From contig NZ_JARNTW010000008.1 in the NCBI RefSeq assembly GCF_029433105.1, forward strand, positions 1 to 64,000: 64,000 nucleotides of DNA, written 5' to 3'. Each line of letters starts with the position of its first letter. Within the stretch, counting starts at the first letter, position 1. The position numbers were made by a program, and so were the translations under genes. Shown one piece after another: positions 18,982 to 28,337 of this stretch. This DNA is from Runella sp. MFBS21 (GTDB lineage: Bacteria; Bacteroidota; Bacteroidia; Cytophagales; Spirosomataceae). The notes beneath the pieces are model-generated. The model saw nothing but the letters and a program-made list of their open reading frames with translations, was not told the DNA's origin and did not search any database.

Positions 18982-19971
18982 TTACTTATTATTAGTTGAT
19001 GCAGGCGGCGGTAATTTAGCAAAACTTGACTGAAACCACTTTACATTCATTCCTATCATACCTGCATTGGAAGAAGTCCAAGCAAAATCCAGTGCTTCGT
19101 TTTTGCCGTCTTCGTACAATGCCAACTTTAATACCTCTAAGTCTTTTCCAAAAATCACTTTAGACAATTCAACCGTGTATTTGGTAGGTTTCTTTTCAGC
19201 ATCAATCAATCGCAAACGGCCACCTTGATCGTGTAAATAAACCTGTCGATTAAGATCATATTTATCTTCAGTGCCTTCTTTTTTGAGTCGCCACCATCCA
19301 ACATAGACCTCGCAACGCTTGAGTTGATGATATACTTTATCCGTAGGGCCAAACAAACGTTTTCCAGCTTCGTCAAACCCTTCTTCACGAAACCAAAAAT
19401 CATTTTTAGATAAGAGGAGGCTATCGGTCATGTAGAACTTTTTCTTATCTTTCTTTGACTCCATCAGACAGGCTTTATCTTTCATATATCCCACAAACTT
19501 ATCCCCATTGCGACGCCAATAGACCGCACATCCTTTTGTATTTTCGAGTTTATCAAATGTCAATGTTTTGATTTTATCGGGCTTCTGATTCAAATTGACA
19601 TAAGCAGAATCGACTTTAAAAGTATACTTATCTAAACGTATTGCTTTTTCAGCCGGGTCTTCTTTGAAAACATAAATCCATTGATAAATCTGATTGGGAT
19701 TATTGTCATAATAATGCTTCACATAAAATACATTTTCGCCAAGTGTAGGGGCTTGAATTGGCGAAAAAACAATATGTGTACGACGATGCCGATTTGGTGC
19801 TTTAGTATCAATTTCTCTAACAAATTGTTGAAAATTATCGAATTCCCCTTTGAGCAAGGCAGTCATTGATTTTAAATCATCTTTCAGAGAAGAGGCTGCC
19901 TGCCCAAAACTTTGCATATTAAGCAACAACAATAGGATACTAACGAAGGCGTGTTTTTTTGAATCTTTCAT
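18982..19971 (-). CDS. CpcT/CpeT (DUF1001)-like protein with signal peptide
   Basis: The 329-residue protein has a signal peptide (MKDSKKHAFVSILLLLLNMQSFGQ) and a body with the layout of CpcT/CpeT-type chromophore lyases: a YQWIYVFKE-like segment, KGCAVYWRRNGDKFVGYM, KACLM, FYMTDSLLLS and a WFREEGFDEAGKRLFGP block. In cyanobacteria these enzymes attach bilins to phycobiliproteins. Here there is no sign of phycobiliproteins and the protein is exported, so a lipocalin-like binding role is more plausible. Start chosen at 19971 because the signal peptide begins there; the frame is open to 20010. The assignment rests on motif spacing, not on an alignment. Confidence 0.6.
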   Translation of the reverse strand: MKDSKKHAFVSILLLLLNMQSFGQAASSLKDDLKSMTALLKGEFDNFQQFVREIDTKAPNRHRRTHIVFSPIQAPTLGENVFYVKHYYDNNPNQIYQWIYVFKEDPAEKAIRLDKYTFKVDSAYVNLNQKPDKIKTLTFDKLENTKGCAVYWRRNGDKFVGYMKDKACLMESKKDKKKFYMTDSLLLSKNDFWFREEGFDEAGKRLFGPTDKVYHQLKRCEVYVGWWRLKKEGTEDKYDLNRQVYLHDQGGRLRLIDAEKKPTKYTVELSKVIFGKDLEVLKLALYEDGKNEALDFAWTSSNAGMIGMNVKWFQSSFAKLPPPASTNNK

Positions 19972-20133
19972 GAGCGTTTTATAGGATTTCAAGGGTGCAA
20001 TATTACGCAAAAAGTTCTTTTAATAGTCCAAAGATTTATCAAATGGATTAGTCTTTGAAAGAAAACAATGTTTTATATATTTCTTTTCAATCCATAACTT
20101 GGGACACTCATTGCAATCTTTCCTAAAATCTCC

Positions 20134-22656
20134 ATGATTACTACCGCCGTCTTACTTTATCTTTTTTTGCCTATTTGCTTGTTTTGGTGGGGGTGGTTTG
20201 AATGGTGGATAGCATTGCCTTGTACTGCTATCTTAGGAGGCTTATTGGCAGTAACTTTCCCCTCTTTCAAGCTTTCCTATTCTCGTAGTTTCTTATATTT
20301 TAAAAGTCCACAAGGCATCCTATTTTTTAAGTCAGTTTTGGTATGTTTGATACTATCTTTTGGTTGGACATACCTGAGTGGTGTAGGAGGATTTAGGCCC
20401 CAGCATTTCGATTATTTCAAACACAATTTACTGATAAACAACTTAATCCGGTACTCATGGCCGGTTGTTTATCATGACCAAACCTACTTAGCTTATTATC
20501 ATGCCTACTATTTAGTGCCTACACTCCTAGCCAAATGGACGGGTGGTATATCTTGGGCGTCTTATTATTTTTTTGTTTGGACTTGGCTAGGGTTATTTCT
20601 TGTTTTCAGGCTTTTACAAGAGCTGGGTGGCACGCGTCTGCTACTTTTATTTTTGTTTTTCAATAGCCCCGAAGGGATTTTGTGGCTAGTAGAGATTTTC
20701 AAATCATCGGCCTCTCTTAAAGCGTCGATTGTAGACTTATGGCGCAATGACCACACCATAGAACTCATCCAAACTCCAGGGGGGCTGATGTTTCCAAGTC
20801 ATGTAGAATCATTCATAGCAGCACCTCAACACTCTCTGTTCTCATGGCTTGGCATAGGATTATTATTAAAAACTCTACTTCCCGTAGGCCAAAAAACTTT
20901 GTCAAACGCGGCTTTTTTACTAGCCTGCTTACTACTTATAAGTGGCTTATATTGGTCACCTCTAGCCACTTTAGGGCTTGTTCCGTTTGTAGGTTTTATG
21001 GTAATTTCTTCCAATACCTTCTCCCTCAAAACAACCAAACGCTCAGCTTTTGCACTTGTAAGTATCGTTCTGACGGCGTTGCCGATATTGATTTTTTATG
21101 CCGGTCATTTTCCCATTTTTACCCAGCACGGCTGGTGGTGGAATTTTCTAAAATCCTCTCATGATTATCTTTTACTTTTCGTTTTTTTGGCCTTGGAAGT
21201 AGGAATTTGGGGTTTGATAGGATTTTATCTTTTTAAGAAAAATTTGGTTTCTAAATTAGATACAAAACTTCTATCACTGGCATTGATCGTGCTTACTATT
21301 TTAGCATTCTATCGTTATGGTTTTTTCAATGATTTGGCTCGACGTGCTTGCTTAGCTCCTACGTTAGTTGTATGCTGGTTTGTAGCAAAATACCTCATTC
21401 CAAGAGCTTTAAATGGCCTTGCATGGGAGCGTCTGTTTTCGATAGGACTTGTATGTTTTTGTGTGCTTATTCCATTCAAACAGCACTTGCGCTGGTTCAC
21501 TTCTGAGCCCTACACAACTATTGTCGATAAAAAAATAAGTGATTTTACCCCTTACACCATCCATTACCTCGACCGATACCATAACGGGCAGTTTGACGTA
21601 GTAGCCCAATACTTAGGGCGTCCCCAGTCTATTTATATGCACTCCTTTGCCCCCTCCCAACCTACTAAGCCTAAAGTCATCTCGAAGGCATTTTATTACT
21701 GGAAATCTACTTTTAAATTATCTTCTTTTGAAAAACAAGCATTGTTAAATCATAAAATCGATAAGCTTTACGTCAAATTTTTTGATGTGGATTGGGATGG
21801 TGTTAGCAAGCAAGCCATTCCTAAAGCGGTTATTTCTTTTGCAGAATCCCCTCCCGTTTCAATTGTGCCTACGGTATTTATTACTAATCGCAGCCTCGAA
21901 AACCTAACTTGGGGGGGTATCGATGAATTGGGAGAAAATATAGCTACTAAAATCTCACAAATATCCCATGCTCAAAGGCAAAGCTTTGGGGTGGACGAAG
22001 TACAAATTGACTGTGACTGGTCGCTTACCACCAAGTCTAAATACTTTAAACTTCTTTTGGTATTGAAGAAAAAACTTACTCAATCTGGGCTTTCCACAAA
22101 ACCTATTACCTTGTCGGCGACGATTCGTCTACACCAAATTAAGTTTTATCGAACTACAGGTGTACCTCCCATTGCAAAAGGCATGTTGATGTACTACAAC
22201 ATGGGCAACTGGAAAACTCCCAATGCTCCCAATTCTATTCTAGACCTCGATGTAGCTCACCGATATGCTGATTATATCTCCGACTATCCATTGCCTTTAG
22301 ATGTAGTGCTTCCTATTTTTCGTTGGGGAATAGTGTATCGAAACGGAAAGTTTATTTCCTTCATCAATCACCTCACTACCAAAGAATTAGAGAATACTGT
22401 TTTCTTAAAAAAATCTCAATATCCTCATCAGTACGTTGCTCTCAAAAACACCCATGCTTGGGGTATAGCCATTCGTCAGGGGGATATTTTACGAATTGAA
22501 GAATGTCACCCTGAAGACCTCATAATAAGTAGTAGATTACTTGCTGAAGAAATACAAAATTCTGAAGTTACTTTTGCGTTTTACCATTTAGATTCTTTGA
22601 ACCTTTCTTTTTATGAAAAACAATCGCTTTTTCAAGTTTTTCGAGCCTTCCGCTAA
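20134..22656 (+). CDS. Large polytopic membrane protein of unknown function
   Basis: The 840-residue protein has about ten to twelve hydrophobic segments in the first 480 residues (for example near 1-45, 65-85, 125-160, 235-290, 305-330, 345-390 and 415-445) and a soluble C-terminal part (about 480-840). The motif YSWPVVYHDQTYLAYYHAYY followed by LVPTLLAKW resembles the substrate-facing loops of GT-C-type, polyprenyl-phosphate-dependent glycosyltransferases, but no catalytic Asp motif could be assigned with confidence. The gene end overlaps the next gene by 44 bases in another frame, implying translational coupling with the lipoprotein downstream. Confidence 0.55.
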   Translation: MITTAVLLYLFLPICLFWWGWFEWWIALPCTAILGGLLAVTFPSFKLSYSRSFLYFKSPQGILFFKSVLVCLILSFGWTYLSGVGGFRPQHFDYFKHNLLINNLIRYSWPVVYHDQTYLAYYHAYYLVPTLLAKWTGGISWASYYFFVWTWLGLFLVFRLLQELGGTRLLLLFLFFNSPEGILWLVEIFKSSASLKASIVDLWRNDHTIELIQTPGGLMFPSHVESFIAAPQHSLFSWLGIGLLLKTLLPVGQKTLSNAAFLLACLLLISGLYWSPLATLGLVPFVGFMVISSNTFSLKTTKRSAFALVSIVLTALPILIFYAGHFPIFTQHGWWWNFLKSSHDYLLLFVFLALEVGIWGLIGFYLFKKNLVSKLDTKLLSLALIVLTILAFYRYGFFNDLARRACLAPTLVVCWFVAKYLIPRALNGLAWERLFSIGLVCFCVLIPFKQHLRWFTSEPYTTIVDKKISDFTPYTIHYLDRYHNGQFDVVAQYLGRPQSIYMHSFAPSQPTKPKVISKAFYYWKSTFKLSSFEKQALLNHKIDKLYVKFFDVDWDGVSKQAIPKAVISFAESPPVSIVPTVFITNRSLENLTWGGIDELGENIATKISQISHAQRQSFGVDEVQIDCDWSLTTKSKYFKLLLVLKKKLTQSGLSTKPITLSATIRLHQIKFYRTTGVPPIAKGMLMYYNMGNWKTPNAPNSILDLDVAHRYADYISDYPLPLDVVLPIFRWGIVYRNGKFISFINHLTTKELENTVFLKKSQYPHQYVALKNTHAWGIAIRQGDILRIEECHPEDLIISSRLLAEEIQNSEVTFAFYHLDSLNLSFYEKQSLFQVFRAFR

Positions 22657-24967
22657 AATCATCGCTATTCTAATCTTACTTGCTTGTGCAGGTGGACCAG
22701 CTGATTTAAATGAATTTACGAGCTACTTTATGCCCGAAAGTGCCGAGAGTCACGCAGGTGATAACCGCTATAATTATACGCAACAGTTCTTGTATTTGTC
22801 AGAATACGAAGACACTTTAGAGGTGGCGCCGACGCTCAATTCGCAAGCGTGGGCCCAATACGCCAATGTATCGGAAGAGATAGCATACCACTATTTTTAC
22901 GGAGAAAACAAAACCGATGTTTTATCGCAGCGTTTGCTCCTCAAAGGCAACAAATCCGCCGTCAATTATCTCCAATTGGCTCGAAAAATCGACCAAGCGT
23001 ATACCCCAGCCCTCTATTCGTGGGATGAGACCCAGCGTGATTCCCTAGTTTTACAACAAGCATATATGCAAGTCCAAGCGCAAGCTCAAAACGCTCCAGA
23101 TGATTTTTTAAAAGAAAGGTACGGGTTTCAGGCGGTCAAACTCGCGATGATTTTACAAAAGCCAGAAGAATGCCTCAAGCTCTACGAACGCTTTATAAAA
23201 CCACTCAAAAACAAAACTTTCATCAGCGATTGGGCTTACAGTCGCAAAGCCGGAGCAAGCTTGGCTTTAGGCGACACAGCTAGAGCAATTTACGAATTTG
23301 CGCAAGTATTTGAGCGCTGTCCTTCACGCCGTAAAGAAGCAGATTTGAGCCTTCGTATCAAAGGGATTACTTTCCAAGAAAAAGCCCTTAGTTATTGTCA
23401 AAACGATGCCGAAAAAGCAGCGGTATATGCTCTTTGTGCCATTCAACCTTTAGAAGATGGATTACCTTTCTTGAAAAAAATTGTTGAGCTTAATCCTAAA
23501 AATAAATTACTAGAACTTATTACAGCGCGTGAAATCAATAAAAACGAATACTATACCCTCAATCCTGTTCCTTATGTAGAAGATACAACAGCGTACCAAG
23601 AACGCCAAAAAGAAAGTAAAACCTATTTTGAACAACTAGGCGATTTTACCGCCCAATGTGCCCAAAATCCCGCTCTTTCATCCTCCGCTTTTTGGAACAC
23701 TGCCAATTCGTACATTTCCTATATCAATAAGGATTATGAGCAAGCCTCCAAAGCTTTGGAAAAAGCCAAATCAATGCAGACCTCCAATACTTTTTTGAAG
23801 CAACAAATCGAAGTGCAAACAATGCTGTTGTTGATTGCAAAACAAGACAAAATTACGCCTGAGTTTGAAAATCAAGCTATTGGTATGCTTGAAGGATTTA
23901 CGAAATCAAATAATTTTAGGGTGGTCAATGCCTACACACGTGCTTGTGATTTACTGGCCAAAATGTACCGAGGTCAACCAATTGATTCTGAAAAAAAAGC
24001 AGGTTGGCTTTCTGGTTGTAGTAGCAAATCAACCGATATTCCCAAAACATATCTCGCCAAAGCGTTTTTGTTTGATATAGCAGCAAGCTGGCAAGCACGT
24101 CCCACAACGCCCGAAGGGTACTCTGTTAGCTTTGCGACAAATACCGACCGCTATGCTATTGAAGACAGTACCTCTATTGAACTGCTTCAAGAAGTGTTGA
24201 AGTACATTCAAGCACCCAATTTGACTAATTTTGATAAAAAACTCCTCCAACTTTCAGGAGTACATCAAGATCAAATCAATCTTCTGATTGGGCGTAAACA
24301 TTTAGGTTTGCACGAATATATTTTAGCGGCTAATGCATTTGAAAAAATTCCTGTTCAAACTTGGAAACAAGAGCCTTTTGCAACTTATCTAGACCAAAAT
24401 CCTTTTTATTTGACCCCTGATAATGGCCAAAAGGCCAATCCTGCAATAACTCCTTACCAATTTGCGAAACGTATGGCCGAACTGGAAGCCCAAATGAAAC
24501 AAGGAGATGCCCAAGCAGCTTATCTTTTGGGCTGTGGTGCGTATAATATGGGATATTGGGGCAATAGCTGGATTCTCTCCAATCGGCAACGCAGCAGTAG
24601 CGAGTATCAATACATGTATCCTAAGAGAGATTTGTCACAAGATGATTATTATGTGGCTAGCAAAGCCAAATCTTATTTCGACAAAGCTATAGCCCTATCA
24701 AAAGCTCCTGAGCTTTCGGCTAAAGCGGCTTATGGCGGAGCACTTTGCCAACGCAATGCTTTTGCCGTTTATGAAGCTGCCGCGAGCGAAAAAATAGGAT
24801 ACTCCGCTTCAGAACAAGCTGCCTTTACAAAAAAAATGAACCAAGAACTCAGACAGCGTTTGCACAGCTACTTCCTAGTTCTCAAACAACAATATCCCGA
24901 CGCTCAATATACCCGTGAAGTCTTGGAAGAATGTGCTACGTATCGATATTATGTCAATCGCAAATAA
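22613..24967 (+). CDS. Lipoprotein with helical (TPR-like) repeats, unknown function
   Basis: The 784-residue protein starts MKNNRFFKFFEPS, has a hydrophobic stretch (AIILILLA-type, residues 15-24) and a lipobox cysteine C25 (LLACAGG), so it is likely an outer-membrane or periplasmic lipoprotein. The rest is alpha-helical with TPR-like or Sel1-like spacing (for example ALYSWDETQRDSL, GASLALGDTARAIYEFAQVF, GDAQAAYLLGCGAYNMGYWGN). The family is not recognised. It begins inside the 3' end of the membrane protein gene, so the two are probably one operon and one system. Confidence 0.6.
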   Translation: MKNNRFFKFFEPSAKIIAILILLACAGGPADLNEFTSYFMPESAESHAGDNRYNYTQQFLYLSEYEDTLEVAPTLNSQAWAQYANVSEEIAYHYFYGENKTDVLSQRLLLKGNKSAVNYLQLARKIDQAYTPALYSWDETQRDSLVLQQAYMQVQAQAQNAPDDFLKERYGFQAVKLAMILQKPEECLKLYERFIKPLKNKTFISDWAYSRKAGASLALGDTARAIYEFAQVFERCPSRRKEADLSLRIKGITFQEKALSYCQNDAEKAAVYALCAIQPLEDGLPFLKKIVELNPKNKLLELITAREINKNEYYTLNPVPYVEDTTAYQERQKESKTYFEQLGDFTAQCAQNPALSSSAFWNTANSYISYINKDYEQASKALEKAKSMQTSNTFLKQQIEVQTMLLLIAKQDKITPEFENQAIGMLEGFTKSNNFRVVNAYTRACDLLAKMYRGQPIDSEKKAGWLSGCSSKSTDIPKTYLAKAFLFDIAASWQARPTTPEGYSVSFATNTDRYAIEDSTSIELLQEVLKYIQAPNLTNFDKKLLQLSGVHQDQINLLIGRKHLGLHEYILAANAFEKIPVQTWKQEPFATYLDQNPFYLTPDNGQKANPAITPYQFAKRMAELEAQMKQGDAQAAYLLGCGAYNMGYWGNSWILSNRQRSSSEYQYMYPKRDLSQDDYYVASKAKSYFDKAIALSKAPELSAKAAYGGALCQRNAFAVYEAAASEKIGYSASEQAAFTKKMNQELRQRLHSYFLVLKQQYPDAQYTREVLEECATYRYYVNRK

Positions 24968-25096
24968 AATTTTTAGCTCCCTAGCTGATTACTTCAAAAA
25001 AGGTAAAAAAACAGAACAACTAAACCACTGTCTTACAGTGCGATATGGCCTTACAGATTTTTTTAGCAAATATTTTTCAAGTTTTTTGACAAAAAA

Positions 25097-25128
25097 TTTG
25101 CGTTTTAAAAAGCTATCCTACATTTTTG
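25097..25128 (+). promoter_or_regulatory. Putative promoter of tRNA-Phe
   Basis: TTTG at 25097-25100 and a TACATTTTTG block at 25119-25128 are separated by 18 bases, close to the Bacteroidota -33 TTTG and -7 TANNTTTG arrangement, although the second box has two extra T. Confidence 0.4.
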
Positions 25129-25162
25129 CACTCCCAAACGACGGGAAATACCGACAAAAAAT

Positions 25163-25235
25163 GGTGATGTAGCTCAGTCGGTAGAGCAAAGGACTGAAAA
25201 TCCTTGTGTCGGCGGTTCGATTCCGTCCATCACCA
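25163..25235 (+). tRNA. tRNA-Phe (anticodon GAA)
   Basis: A complete 73-nt cloverleaf: acceptor stem GGTGATG with CATCACC, D-arm AGCTC-AGTCGGTA-GAGC, anticodon stem AGGAC/TCCTT enclosing TGAAAAT (anticodon GAA), T-arm GGCGG-TTCGATT-CCGTC and discriminator A. The CCA end is not encoded. It borders the accessory region on the right and is a plausible integration target. Confidence 0.97.
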
Positions 25236-25246
25236 CTCTCAAAATC

Positions 25247-25281
25247 AAGCCGTTACGAAGAAATTTCGTAGCGGCTTTTTT
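25247..25281 (+). terminator. Rho-independent terminator after tRNA-Phe
   Basis: The stem AAGCCGTTACGAA (25247-25259) pairs with TTCGTAGCGGCTT (25265-25277) with one G-U pair, followed by a T run. Confidence 0.85.
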
Positions 25282-25339
25282 CTTTGGTACAACATAGGTA
25301 CAACCATTTATTTTGGATCAAGTACAAAATTTGTGAAGG

Positions 25340-25936
25340 ATGTTGGATTTTTTGAATCAATACCAAAACGTTGATATTGCTGGGGTAAAGGAAAATAATG
25401 CAGACTCTCCCGATTTGAATGATTGGTAAATTAAATTTCATGGCGGAACGCCTCTTTTAACTCTTTTTCACAAAGACCCCGAACCGAAGGGAATAATTAA
25501 AGAGGTCGTCAATGATTATGGATGGGCCGATACCGATATACAGAGGCGTATCAGTTTTCGTCATACCATAAGCGGTCAAACGAAGCGGAGTTTTTGTGTA
25601 CTGAATGAGACCGACAGGATCATCATTAAGAATACGGCACAGGCCGAAGCACCTCCCTACTGGTTGCATAATACCATTTTAAATGCACTTCCTTCCAAGC
25701 TGAGACGGCTAATTGTTATTGAAGGAGAAATGCATTCTAACCCTCGAAGTATAACGTATAAAGAAGCAACGGCCTATTGGGAGCCGGATATAACAGGTTT
25801 TATCCAGGCAATTCTGGAGGGTGTTATTTGTGTTGACTTCGATGCCAGAACGAATGAAGGCCGTGGATTAGTCATAAGCAATCACGGCACAAAATTTAGA
25901 ATTAAAAATGATGATACCGGCAAAGATTTATGCTAA
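25340..25936 (+). pseudogene. Remnant of an MvaI/BcnI-type restriction endonuclease
   Basis: In one frame from ATG 25340 the translation reads KENNADSPDLNDW, a TAA at 25427-25429, then IKFHGGTPLLTLFHKDPEPKG, RRISFRHTISG, EAPPYWLHNTILNALPSKLRR, YKEATAYWEPDI and VDFDARTNEGRG...NHGTKFRI. These segments match the MvaI/BcnI family (monomeric type II nickase-like enzymes), with the conserved SFRHTI, WEP, DFDAR and NHGTKFRI blocks in order. The normal residue at the stop is Glu (DWEIK), so GAA became TAA. The N-terminal part (the GDTGIG-type region) is missing, cut within 100 bases of the tRNA. No partner methyltransferase is present. Confidence 0.75.
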
Positions 25937-26144
25937 TAAGCATAAAATAGTTGCCAGTATCGGTTAAAATTATGGGTAATAATATGCTCAAAGCTAATCT
26001 ATAATTTCTTGGTTTACATTAGTAAGTTTGTCTATCTTTCCGACAAAGGACTAACCAGATTGAGAGTGCCTGATACTTCCTATAATGTTTAAGTTGAATC
26101 AGCATTAAGTGTAATCATTGTAGTGACGTCTGCCTATTGGTGTT

Positions 26145-26221
26145 GTCACATATCTTGACAAAATTTGTGACGATTATTATCCTGTATCTGTCACAAATAA
26201 TTTCTAAATTTGTGACAGATA
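26145..26221 (+). promoter_or_regulatory. Palindromic operator upstream of the AbiE-type antitoxin gene
   Basis: TATCTGTCACAAAT (26185-26198) and ATTTGTGACAGATA (26208-26221) form a perfect 14-bp inverted repeat with a 9-base spacer, ending 16 bases before the ATG. A second, shorter pair of the same half site (GTCACA at 26145-26150 and TGTGAC at 26166-26171) lies upstream. Four half sites are what an autorepressing antitoxin with a winged-helix domain would bind. Confidence 0.7.
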
Positions 26222-26237
26222 TGTAAAAGGTTTGCGT

Positions 26238-26846
26238 ATGCAAAGTTCTGAAAAACAAATAGAAAAGTCAATAAAGTCAAGACCAAAGGGGACATTGGTG
26301 TTCCCTGATGATTTTACACATTATGGTTCTTCGGAAGCTGTACGAAAAGCCTTGGATCGTCTCGAAGATAAAAAATCCTTGATACGGGTAGCCCAGGGCA
26401 TTTACGTAAGACCCAAAGAAAGCAAACTTATCGGCGTTGTGTTACCATCGGCGGAAGAGGTGGCTGAGGCCATCGCAAAGCGGGACAAAATCAGAACAGT
26501 TCCAAGCGGAGCCTATGCCCTGAATGCACTCGGGTTAAGCACTCAGGTGCCGATGAAAATCGTATTATTGACCGATGGGTCACCACGCGAGATAAAAGTC
26601 GGCAAGCGAACAATTAAATTTAAAAAGACCACCCCCAAGAATCTTTTGGCAAAAGGAAAAATAAGCAGGCTGGTGATACAGGCGTTAAAAGAAATCGGCA
26701 ATGGTAAAATAAGTGAGTTGGAAGAACAAAAAATTTTAAAGTTGCTCAAAACGGAGAAGCTTGCTGATTTAAAGCATGACATAGCTTTGGCACCAGTTTG
26801 GATTCAATTAATCATGAAAAAGGCTTTGAAAGATGGCAAAGAATGA
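26238..26846 (+). CDS. AbiEi-like / DUF6088 antitoxin, transcriptional autorepressor
   Basis: The 202-residue protein has an N-terminal winged-helix part (residues 1-65: IEKSIKSRPKGTLVFPDDF, SEAVRKALDRLEDKKSLIRVAQGIYVRP), the usual DNA-binding region of AbiEi/DUF6088 antitoxins, and a C-terminal domain (GAYALNALGLSTQVPMKIVLLTDG, IKFKKTTPKNL). In type IV AbiE systems this protein represses its own operon and counters the nucleotidyltransferase toxin encoded next. The ATG at 26238 is preferred over the TTG two codons upstream. The stop overlaps the toxin start by 14 bases, the classic arrangement. A palindromic operator lies directly upstream. This gene looks intact although the toxin is frameshifted. 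Confidence 0.85.
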   Translation: MQSSEKQIEKSIKSRPKGTLVFPDDFTHYGSSEAVRKALDRLEDKKSLIRVAQGIYVRPKESKLIGVVLPSAEEVAEAIAKRDKIRTVPSGAYALNALGLSTQVPMKIVLLTDGSPREIKVGKRTIKFKKTTPKNLLAKGKISRLVIQALKEIGNGKISELEEQKILKLLKTEKLADLKHDIALAPVWIQLIMKKALKDGKE

Positions 26847-27869
26847 TTTTTATACTATATCAGCCGCTGAAAAAGAAGCTGTTTTTCAAGCCATAAGTAC
26901 CCAAACCGGAATGCCTGCGTTTGCCGTCGAGAAAGACTGGTGGGTCACACAGACATTAGCCATCATTTTTCAAACGGAGATAGCCAGCCATTTGGTTTTC
27001 AAAGGAGGAACATCCCTCAGCAAAGCTTGGAAGCTCATCCAGCGGTTTCGGAAGATATTGATTTGGCCATTGATAGATCTTTTTTTGGTTTTGAAGGCGA
27101 ACTTTCAAAAAGTAAACGAACAGCATTGAGAAAAGAGGCAGGTGCATACACTACAGGTCCGTTTTTTGAAGAGCTGCAACGGATGTATGCCGCTAAGGGA
27201 TTTGAGGTTTCGCTAAAGGCGGTAGCGGCAACCGACAGCGACCAAGACCCCAGAATTATTGAAGTTCATTATCCTAATATTATTAAACCACCTGGGTATT
27301 TATTTCCTCAGGTACACCTGGAAATCGGGTGCCGTTCACTGCGTGAACCATACACCATTCGTACCTTCGGCTCTCTAGTCGACGAAATTTATGAGGGACG
27401 AGATTTTGCGGCTCCCCTGATAAATATCCCTACGGTAGATGCCGAAAGAACTTTTTTAGAGAAATTGTTTCTGCTGCATGAAGAGTTTCATCGGCCTGTC
27501 GATAAGATAAGAGTGGATAGGCTGAGCCGTCATTTGTATGACGTATATCATCTGTCGAGAACCGAAACAGTTGATCGCGCCATAGCTGATGAGGAACTAT
27601 ATCAAACGATTGTCTCGCATCGGTTTACATTTTCTAGAGTGGGAAAGGTAGATTACAACCTGCATAACCCTCAAACATTAAATCCAATTCCTCCAATGGT
27701 TATGATGGAAGCGTGGAAAGAAGACTATAAAAAAATGTTGGAGGAAATGATTTACGAAGAAAGCCCTCCTACATTTGAGGAGTTAATAAAAGCACTCACC
27801 CAACTAAAAGAAAAACTGAGTGCTCTCCAATGGCAATTCAATATAGCATTTCCAAGCCTCAATGATTGA
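26833..27869 (+). pseudogene. AbiEii-like nucleotidyltransferase toxin with a one-base frameshift
   Basis: The first frame (from ATG 26833) gives AVEKDWWVTQTLAIIF and the nucleotidyltransferase motif VFKGGTSLSKAWKLIQRF. The continuation, EDIDLAIDRSFFGFEG, is in the next frame, with the rest (LEIGCRSLREPYTIRTFGSL, TFLEKLFLLHEEF, RHLYDVYHL) running to 27869. The family motif is RFSEDIDL, so one T is missing at TTT 27046-27048. Rejoined, the protein is about 345 residues, with all expected AbiEii motifs (GGTS, DID, EK-LFLLH, HLYDVYHL). AbiEii proteins attach nucleotides to target RNAs such as tRNA acceptor ends and arrest growth. The break would inactivate the toxin unless it is an assembly error. 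Confidence 0.85.
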
Positions 27870-27926
27870 TACCAACACAGTCACCCAATTGCAAAACTGT
27901 TTTGAGAATAACATAGATGATGTGCT

Positions 27927-28337
27927 TTATTGCACTTTAAGCGATTGCCGCAGTTTTTGATGCGCCTGTTGCCAATGCTCCAGATTTTCAGTGATTCGTT
28001 GATGCCGGAGTGCCGCTTCTACATATACACTCATCAAATATTCGGCCTCAAAATGTTCGTCCCGTACAATCAGTGGAATGGGAAGAGAAGGGGGTATTGA
28101 ATACTTTTAAGCTCTTCCAAAGATACATAGCCTAATTCAGGAAAACCCCTCCCCAAATCACACAACCCATAGGCAATCGTAGGTTCAAAGGGATTTAGCT
28201 CACTTAATAGCCGTGGCACTGCCGACAAGGGAAAACAATTTGAACATCGGCGGATGGTCTTCCTACTGTTCTTTGAGCATATCTTTTCCATTCTTAATTA
28301 TTTTTTCCTGGAGTCCGGCAGGAATAAGTCGCCACAT
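27927..28337 (-). pseudogene. Decayed DUF2958 gene
   Basis: On the minus strand three overlapping frames together spell one DUF2958-like protein: MWRLIPAGLQEKIIKN (ATG 28337, ending at a TAG), then SELNPFEPTIAYGLCDLG, GFPELGYVSLEELKSIQ, and after another shift IPLIVRDEHFEAEYLMSVYV to a TAA at 27929-27927. The typical family core has a GYxxGLE-type segment followed by ELGYFSLxEL, which is visible here. DUF2958 genes are usually carried on plasmids, conjugative elements and phages, so this is a relic of mobile DNA. At least two frameshifts and one internal stop are needed. Confidence 0.65.
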
